A stretch of DNA of 11,032 bases, taken from positions 1 to 11,032 of the forward strand of contig CAAFPE010000053.1 in NCBI GenBank assembly GCA_900764755.1. Reading direction: 5' to 3'. Of this stretch, positions 6,236 through 11,032 are shown piece after piece; position 1 is the stretch's first letter, and every line of letters starts with the position of its first letter. Both the position numbers and the translations under genes were made by a program. The DNA is from an uncultured Oscillospiraceae bacterium. Its GTDB lineage: Bacteria; Bacillota; Clostridia; Oscillospirales; Oscillospiraceae. The notes beneath the pieces were generated by a model, which had not been told where the DNA came from, ran no database searches, and worked only from the letters and a program-made list of their open reading frames with translations.

Positions 6236-7285
6236 ATGGTCCGTTTTGAACACGGAGGGAACACCTACGGCTGTCCCCCCGACCTGTTGGACTGCTCCAT
6301 CAGCCTGAACCCTATGGGGGCTCCCAAGGCTGTGCTGGAGGGGGCACGCCGGGCGGTGCTGGACTGCGCACGTTATCCGGACCCGGCCTGCCGCGGCCTG
6401 CGCCGGGCCATTGCCCGCCGGGACGGTGTGGAGGAGGGCCAGATCCTGTGCGGCAACGGGGCCTCCGACCTGATCTACCGTCTGGCCCTGGCCCGCAAGC
6501 CACGGCAAGCACTTTTGCTTGCTCCCACTTTTTCGGAGTACCGCCGGGCCCTGGAGGGGGTGGGCTGTCAGATCCGGGAGCACTGGCTGGCGCAGAAGGC
6601 GGGCTTCCTGCCGGGGGAGGAGCTGCTGACGGCCATCGTCCCCGGGGTGGACCTGGTATTCCTGTGCGACCCCAACAACCCAACCGGGCGGCTGATGGAC
6701 GGGGCCCTGCTGGGCCGGGTGCTGGCCCGGTGCCGGGCGATGGGGGCCTTTCTGGCGGTGGACCAGTGCTTTCTGGAGCTCACCGGCGGCGATCCCTGCC
6801 GCCTGACGGAGGAGGTGTCCGGGGGCGGGCTCCTCCTCCTCCGGGCGCTGACCAAAAGCTATGCTCTGGCGGGCCTGCGTCTGGGCTATGCCCTGTGCGG
6901 AGAGGAGGCTCTGCTGGGCCGAATGGAGGCGGCAGGGCCGCCCTGGGCGGTGTCCATTCCGGCACAGGCGGCAGGGGAAATTGCTTTACAGCAATTCCCC
7001 CGCTGGCCGGCAGACAGCTTTCGTGCGATCCGCCGGGGCCGGGAGCAGCTGGCGGCGGGGCTGACCGCCCTGGGCCTCTGGGTGTGTCCGGGGGACGGAA
7101 ATTTCCTTCTGTTCCAGGGGCCGGAGGATCTGGGGCGGCGGCTGCTGGAGGGGGAGCACATCCTGGTGCGGGACTGCTCCAGCTACTCCGGGCTGGGGCC
7201 CGGCTGGTTCCGGATCGGGGTCCGGACGGAGGAGGAGAACGAGAGACTGCTGACCGCCGCGGCGCGGCAGCTGGGGAGGGACTGA
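6236..7285 (+). CDS. cobD: Threonine-phosphate decarboxylase (PLP-dependent)
   Basis: CobD decarboxylates L-threonine-O-3-phosphate to (R)-1-amino-2-propanol O-2-phosphate, the linker used by CbiB. From ATG 6236 the product is 349 residues, normal for this class I aminotransferase-fold family. Visible features are HGGN near the N-terminus, SISLNPMG, GNGASDLIYRL, DPNNPTGR (145-152), the PLP-nitrogen aspartate in VDQCFLEL (Asp176; many relatives read VDEAF), the Schiff-base lysine in TKSYALAGLRLGY (Lys207), and WFRIGVR near the end. ATG at 6236 has AGGAAGG seven bases upstream; an in-frame ATG at 6131 would start before the palindrome and add 35 residues unlike the family. The gene ends one base before cbiP. 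Two hairpins lie within it, at 6505-6522 and 6974-7000. Confidence 0.93.
   Translation: MVRFEHGGNTYGCPPDLLDCSISLNPMGAPKAVLEGARRAVLDCARYPDPACRGLRRAIARRDGVEEGQILCGNGASDLIYRLALARKPRQALLLAPTFSEYRRALEGVGCQIREHWLAQKAGFLPGEELLTAIVPGVDLVFLCDPNNPTGRLMDGALLGRVLARCRAMGAFLAVDQCFLELTGGDPCRLTEEVSGGGLLLLRALTKSYALAGLRLGYALCGEEALLGRMEAAGPPWAVSIPAQAAGEIALQQFPRWPADSFRAIRRGREQLAAGLTALGLWVCPGDGNFLLFQGPEDLGRRLLEGEHILVRDCSSYSGLGPGWFRIGVRTEEENERLLTAAARQLGRD
6505..6522 (+). other. Terminator-like hairpin inside cobD
   Basis: A perfect seven-pair stem, GCAAGCA with TGCTTGC, closes a CTTT loop, and five T bases follow at 6529-6533. The stem-to-T distance of six bases makes it a poor terminator, and the encoded ALLLAPTFSEY is normal for the family. 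It may cause pausing or be chance. Confidence 0.3.
6974..7000. other. Strong hairpin inside cobD
   Basis: GGGGAAATTGC (6974-6984) pairs with GCAATTCCCC (6991-7000) with a single bulged A and a six-base TTTACA loop, giving ten pairs. The A/T-rich arms stand out from the GC-rich surroundings, and the reading frame passes through as AGEIALQQFPRW. It resembles a dispersed palindrome more than ordinary coding sequence, but this is not proven. Confidence 0.35.
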
Positions 7286-7286
7286 C

Positions 7287-8750
7287 ATGGCGGCAAAGGC
7301 CATTATGATCCAGGGGACCATGTCCAACGCGGGAAAGAGCGTGCTGACGGCGGGGCTGTGCCGTATCTTCCGCCAGGACGGCTATTCGGTGGCCCCTTTC
7401 AAAAGCCAGAATATGGCGCTGAACAGCTTCGTCACCCGGGAGGGCCTGGAGATGGGCCGGGCCCAGGTGATGCAGGCGGAGGCCGCCGGGGTGGAACCCA
7501 GCGTCCGGATGAACCCCATCCTCCTCAAGCCCAGCAGCGACATGGGCAGTCAGGTCATCGTCAACGGCGAGGTGCTGGGGGATATGCGGGCGTCCGACTA
7601 CTTCCGCCACAAGAAGGAACTGGTCCCTCAGATCCTGGCGGCCTACCGCTCCCTGGCGGAGGAGCACGACATCATCGTGCTGGAGGGAGCGGGCAGCCCG
7701 GCGGAGATCAACCTGAAGGCGGACGACATCGTGAACATGGGGATGGCCCGGATGGCCAGGTCCCCAGTGCTGCTGGCGGGGGACATCGACCGGGGCGGCG
7801 TGTTTGCCTCCCTGTATGGGACGGTGGCCCTTTTGGAGGCCGGTGAGCGGGCCATGGTGAAGGGAACGGTCATCAATAAGTTCCGGGGGGATGCGGCCCT
7901 TCTGCGGCCCGGCCTTGCCATGCTGGAGGAGCTCACTCAGATCCCGGTGGTGGGGGTGGTCCCCTGGCTGGAACTGGATCTGGACGACGAGGACAGCCTC
8001 TCCCCCCGGCTCACCTCCGGCCGGAGGGAGGCCCCCCTGGACGTGGCGGTGGTCCGCCTGCCCCACATCTCCAATTTTACCGACTTCAACGCCCTGGGGC
8101 GGCACCCCGCGGTGGGACTGCGCTATACGGACCGGCCGGGGGACCTGGGGCGGCCCGACCTGGTGATCCTGCCGGGAACCAAGAGCACCCTGGCCGACCT
8201 GGCCTGGCTGCGGCGGCGTGGGCTGGACCGGGCAGTGCTGGCTCTGGCTGCGGCGGGGACCCCGGTGGTGGGGATCTGCGGCGGCTATCAGATGCTGGGA
8301 CAGCGGGTGGACGACCCGGATGGGGCGGAGGGAGGCGGCTCCCAGGAGGGGCTGGGCCTGCTGCCCGTCTCCACCCGGTTTTCCCGGGAAAAGACCCGCA
8401 CCCGCCGCAGGGCGGCCTTTCCGGCCTGCTCCGGCCTGTTCGCCCCCCTGGCAGGCTGCCCCCTGGAGGGCTATGAGATCCACATGGGGGACAGCGGACC
8501 GGAGGGCCTGTTTTCCGTTCGGGAGAATGTGCTGGGCACCTATCTCCACGGCTTTTTCGACGCGCCGGAGCTCCGGGACCGGCTCGTCTCCCTGCTGCTG
8601 GCCCGGAAGGGGCTGACCTGGACGGGGGAGGCCGGGCCGGAGGACGGCCAGGCCTATCGTGAGGAACAGTATGACAAGCTGGCCGCCGCTCTGCGGGCCA
8701 GCCTAGACATGGAGGCGGTGTACCGCATCCTGGAGCAGGGGCTGGACTGA
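7287..8750 (+). CDS. cbiP: Cobyric acid synthase
   Basis: CbiP (CobQ in aerobes) performs four glutamine-dependent amidations, turning adenosylcobyrinic acid a,c-diamide into adenosylcobyric acid. The 487-residue product starts with the DTBS-type motif GTMSNAGKS (10-18), followed by FKSQNMALNS, MNPILLKPSSDMGSQVIVNG, LEGAGSPAEINL and GDIDRGGVFASLYGT, all highly diagnostic. The C-terminal glutamine amidotransferase domain has the nucleophile in GICGGYQMLG (Cys331) and histidines in YEIHMGD (His399) and YLHGFFD (His421). It begins one base after the cobD stop, with GGGAGGG purines about eight bases before the ATG. It is the last recognisable cobalamin gene of the operon. Confidence 0.96.
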   Translation: MAAKAIMIQGTMSNAGKSVLTAGLCRIFRQDGYSVAPFKSQNMALNSFVTREGLEMGRAQVMQAEAAGVEPSVRMNPILLKPSSDMGSQVIVNGEVLGDMRASDYFRHKKELVPQILAAYRSLAEEHDIIVLEGAGSPAEINLKADDIVNMGMARMARSPVLLAGDIDRGGVFASLYGTVALLEAGERAMVKGTVINKFRGDAALLRPGLAMLEELTQIPVVGVVPWLELDLDDEDSLSPRLTSGRREAPLDVAVVRLPHISNFTDFNALGRHPAVGLRYTDRPGDLGRPDLVILPGTKSTLADLAWLRRRGLDRAVLALAAAGTPVVGICGGYQMLGQRVDDPDGAEGGGSQEGLGLLPVSTRFSREKTRTRRRAAFPACSGLFAPLAGCPLEGYEIHMGDSGPEGLFSVRENVLGTYLHGFFDAPELRDRLVSLLLARKGLTWTGEAGPEDGQAYREEQYDKLAAALRASLDMEAVYRILEQGLD

Positions 8751-8789
8751 GCCCCGGCGCATCAGACAGATCAGAGAGGAGAGGAGCGT

Positions 8790-10925
8790 ATGCTCTTTCA
8801 CTGTACCAAGGGAAACTGCCGCTTCTGGGGCGAGGGGGAGTCCATGCCGGACGCCTGCCCCCGGTGCGGCGGGGCGCTGACCGCGGGGGACCGTAAGCAG
8901 ATGTCCGGGGACGACTGGTGTGCCCTGGGGGTGTTCTGGATCGAGCAGGACGTGGCGGAGGAGAAGGCCGTGTCCTGCTTCCGTCAGGCTGCCCGGCTGG
9001 GCAGCGGCTGGGGAGCGTGCAACCTGGGCCTGTGCCTGGAGCAGGGCACCGGGATAGAGGCTGATCCCCGTCAGGCAGTCTGGCTCTATCAGCAGGCGGT
9101 GGAGATGGGAAGCCTGCCGGCCCTGTGTAACCTGGCGGTGTGTTATGAGGAAGGCATCGGGATCCCTCCGGACCCCAGGCAGGCAGTGGAGCTGTACCGC
9201 CGGGCGGCGGAGTACGGCTCCACCCGGGCCCAGCGCCTGCTGGCCCGCTGCTGTGACCGGGGGATCGGGCTGGAACGGCGGGACCCGGCTCAGGCGGTGG
9301 AGTGGCTGCGCATGGCGGCCCTCCAGGGGGACCCGGCCTGCCAGACCCTGCTGGCCAAGCACTATGAGTTTGGCGACGGAGTGGAGCAGGATCCGGAGTT
9401 GGCGGTACGCTGGTACCGCCACGCGGCTGAGGGAGATGAGCCGGAGGCCAAATGCTGTCTGGGCTGGCTGATGGAGCAGGGCAAATGGGTGGAGCAAGAC
9501 CCGGAGGGGGCGGTGGAACTCTACCGCCAGGCGGCTGAGGCTGGTTCGGAGCGCGGCCTGCTGCTCCTGGCCGACTGTCTGCTCCACGGAGTCGGGATCC
9601 CGGCCGCTCCGGCTGAGGCGGTCCGCTGTTATGAGAAGGGGGTGGAGGCAGGCAGCAGCCGGGCTATGTGCAGCTTGGGCTGGTGCTATGAAAGCGGAAA
9701 GGGTGTGGAACAAAGCTGGGAGCAGGCTGTCTACTGGTACCGCCGGGGTGCGGAAGAAGGCAGTGCCCAGGCCATGTGCAACCTGGGCTGGTGCTATGAG
9801 ACCGGCAGTGGTGTGGAACAAAGCTGGGAGCAGGCTGTCCACTGGTACCGTAAAAGCGCGGAAGGTGGCAGCAGCCGGGCTATGTGCAGCTTGGGCTGGT
9901 GCTATGAAAGCGGAAAGGGCGTGGAACAAAGCTGGGAGCAGGCTGTCCACTGGTACCGTAAAAGCGCGGAAGGTGGCAGCAGCCAGGCTATGTTCAACCT
10001 GGGCAGGTGTTATGAGAAAGGGCTCGGTGTGGAACGTGACCAGGCTCAGGCGGTAGAGTGGTACCGCTGGAGCGCCAAGGAAGGAAACAGCCGGGCCATG
10101 TGCAATCTGGGCTTATGCTATGAAATTGGAAAGGGTGTGGAACAAAGCTGGGAGCAGGCCGTTCACTGGTACCGTCAGGGCGTGGAAGGTGGCAGTGTCC
10201 AGGCTATGTGCAACCTGGGCTGGTGCTATGAGACCGGCAGCGGTGTGGAGCAGGACCGGGAGGAGGCTGTCCGCTGGTACCGCCGGGGCGTGGAAAAAGG
10301 CAGTGCCAATGCCATGTTCCACTTGGCTTGGGCCTATGACAAGGGCCTTGGTGTGGAACGTGACCAGGCTCAGGCGGCGGATTGGTACCGCCGGGGAGCC
10401 GAATTGGGCAGCAGTGCCTGTATGAACAACCTGGCGGAACTGCTGGCCAAGGGGGAGGGAGTCCCCAGGGACCTGGAGCAGGCTATGGAGTGGTACCGCA
10501 AAGCGGCGGAGCAGGATGACGAGTGCGCCTGGTACAACCTGGGCTGGTATCATGAGCAGGCGGGGGAGACTGTGCAGGCCCTGGACTGCCTGCGCCGGGC
10601 TGATGAGCTGGGGGATGGATCCGCCTGCTGGGGTCTGGGCCGGTTTTATGAAACCGGGACCGCTGTGGAGCAGGATCTGGAACAGGCGTTTGAATACTAC
10701 CAGAAGGGAGCGGAATTGGAGGATCTGAACAGCCTGTGCCGCCTGGTGCGGTGCTATGCCCTGGGGATTGGGACCCAGAAGGATAGGGAGAAGGCTTCCG
10801 CATTGGCCCGGGAGATCCTCTCCCGGAACTGGGAGGAGACCGGCGAGTTGGAGGACTACGGCGCCCGGGCAGAGCTGGAGGCTCTGCGAACACTGTGGCA
10901 GGAACTGGAGCCCGGTGAGCCGTGA
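8790..10925 (+). CDS. Zinc-ribbon plus Sel1-repeat protein of unknown function
   Basis: The 711-residue product has no signal peptide or membrane span, so it is probably cytoplasmic. Residues 5-26 form a short zinc-ribbon-like module (Cys5, Cys10, Cys23, Cys26). From about residue 39 to the end I count some 18 Sel1-like repeats, mostly 36 residues, with the pattern A-x-x-x-LG-x-x-Y-E-x-G-x-GVEQD-x-x-x-A-x-x-WYR-x-A-A-E-x-G-S. Repeat 16 is shorter and more TPR-like. Eight repeats carry Cys-x4-Cys in the first helix. Sel1 arrays are alpha-solenoid protein-binding scaffolds; nothing indicates the partner. Start ATG has AGGAG at 8777-8781, eight bases upstream. It lies 39 bases after cbiP with no promoter seen, so cotranscription is likely, but a B12 role is only inference. 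Confidence 0.85.
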   Translation: MLFHCTKGNCRFWGEGESMPDACPRCGGALTAGDRKQMSGDDWCALGVFWIEQDVAEEKAVSCFRQAARLGSGWGACNLGLCLEQGTGIEADPRQAVWLYQQAVEMGSLPALCNLAVCYEEGIGIPPDPRQAVELYRRAAEYGSTRAQRLLARCCDRGIGLERRDPAQAVEWLRMAALQGDPACQTLLAKHYEFGDGVEQDPELAVRWYRHAAEGDEPEAKCCLGWLMEQGKWVEQDPEGAVELYRQAAEAGSERGLLLLADCLLHGVGIPAAPAEAVRCYEKGVEAGSSRAMCSLGWCYESGKGVEQSWEQAVYWYRRGAEEGSAQAMCNLGWCYETGSGVEQSWEQAVHWYRKSAEGGSSRAMCSLGWCYESGKGVEQSWEQAVHWYRKSAEGGSSQAMFNLGRCYEKGLGVERDQAQAVEWYRWSAKEGNSRAMCNLGLCYEIGKGVEQSWEQAVHWYRQGVEGGSVQAMCNLGWCYETGSGVEQDREEAVRWYRRGVEKGSANAMFHLAWAYDKGLGVERDQAQAADWYRRGAELGSSACMNNLAELLAKGEGVPRDLEQAMEWYRKAAEQDDECAWYNLGWYHEQAGETVQALDCLRRADELGDGSACWGLGRFYETGTAVEQDLEQAFEYYQKGAELEDLNSLCRLVRCYALGIGTQKDREKASALAREILSRNWEETGELEDYGARAELEALRTLWQELEPGEP
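9660..10415 (+). repeat. Seven tandem 108-base repeats within the Sel1 gene
   Basis: Units start at 9660, 9768, 9876, 9984, 10092, 10200 and 10308 and each encodes 36 residues. Units 1 and 3 differ at only two of their first 83 bases. Units 2 and 3 are identical over their last 63 bases. Unit 6 repeats the first half of unit 2, and units 4 and 7 share their GVERDQAQA second half. Such nucleotide-level identity, including synonymous sites, points to recent duplication or gene conversion in this block; the outer repeats are diverged. Confidence 0.85.
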
Positions 10926-10951
10926 CGCCCGGTCTGCTGGAAGAAAGAGAA

Positions 10952-10994
10952 AAAGGGACCCGCTGGGGGCGGGGGCCCTTTGTATGTCTTTTTT
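10952..10994. terminator. Hairpin terminator, probably bidirectional
   Basis: AAAGGG (10952-10957) pairs with CCCTTT (10976-10981), and inside it CCCGC (10959-10963) pairs with GCGGG. On the plus strand a T6 run follows at 10989-10994, after TGTATG. On the minus strand the stem is followed directly by TTCTCTTTC, from the A-rich stretch at 10940-10951. Both flanks therefore suit termination. It lies 26 bases after the Sel1 gene stop and marks the end of this transcription unit. Confidence 0.7.
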
Positions 10995-11011
10995 GGTATG
11001 AAGGGCGGGGC

Positions 11012-11032
11012 TCAGTCACGGCCCAGCTCCCA
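11012..11032 (-). CDS. Possible C-terminal end of a convergent gene
   Basis: On the minus strand the window begins in a frame reading W-E-L-G-R-D and then a TGA stop (11012-11014). The position, just beyond a terminator with flanks for both strands, fits the end of a convergent gene. Only six codons are visible, so neither its existence nor its product can be established. Confidence 0.25.
   Translation of the reverse strand, partial: WELGRD

Noticed and set aside
6780..8549. Long minus-strand open frame (589 codons) opposite cobD and cbiP
   Set aside because: The plus strand has unmistakable CobD and CbiP motifs. The antisense frame is open only because of strong GC bias at third codon positions and its product is Gln/Gly/Pro-rich.
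8703..9950. Minus-strand open frame with internal repeats opposite the Sel1 gene
   Set aside because: Its repeats are the antisense image of the 108-base Sel1 units; the plus frame has a good ribosome binding site and clear Sel1 periodicity.
9660..10415. CRISPR-like array from regularly spaced repeats
   Set aside because: The 108-base units are contiguous, in frame and code for Sel1 repeats; there are no unique spacers or cas genes.

Overview
This GC-rich window reads as an accessory chromosomal region of an anaerobic Gram-positive gut bacterium. The best guess is the Oscillospiraceae (Clostridia), for example a relative of Flavonifractor, Pseudoflavonifractor or Lawsonibacter. The evidence is the anaerobic-type cobalamin gene set (cbiA, cbiP, cbiB), strong AGGAGG-like ribosome binding sites, very high G+C at third codon positions, and short GTAGGGGCGGG-type palindromic repeats that I associate with that family from memory. 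No database search was possible, so the assignment is inference.

Layout: positions 1-387 form a non-coding lead-in with four short palindromes, followed by a clear sigma-A type promoter (TTGCAT, 17 bases, TATAAT). From 388 to 8750 runs one co-directional cobalamin (vitamin B12) operon: cbiA, cobT, cobU, cobS, a small CobU-like gene, cobC, cbiB, cobD and cbiP. Six junctions are stop/start overlaps or a one-base gap. Two spacers, 94 and 119 bases long, hold hairpins and divide the operon into three translationally coupled blocks. A 711-residue zinc-ribbon plus Sel1-repeat protein follows after 39 bases (8790-10925). The window closes with a hairpin terminator whose flanks suit both strands, and perhaps the last codons of a convergent gene.

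How the genes work together: CbiA amidates cobyrinic acid to the a,c-diamide, and CbiP completes the amidations to cobyric acid. CobD makes aminopropanol phosphate, which CbiB joins to the corrin ring. CobU activates the side chain with GDP, CobT makes alpha-ribazole phosphate, CobS joins the two halves, and CobC removes the phosphate. The corrin-ring genes and the corrinoid adenosyltransferase are not in the window, so this is the late half of the pathway only. No cobalamin riboswitch is visible.

The most unusual points are two CobU-like proteins with complementary motif losses, a Sel1 array whose central 108-base repeats look like a shuffled mosaic, and inverted copies of one palindrome family, one of them inside the operon.
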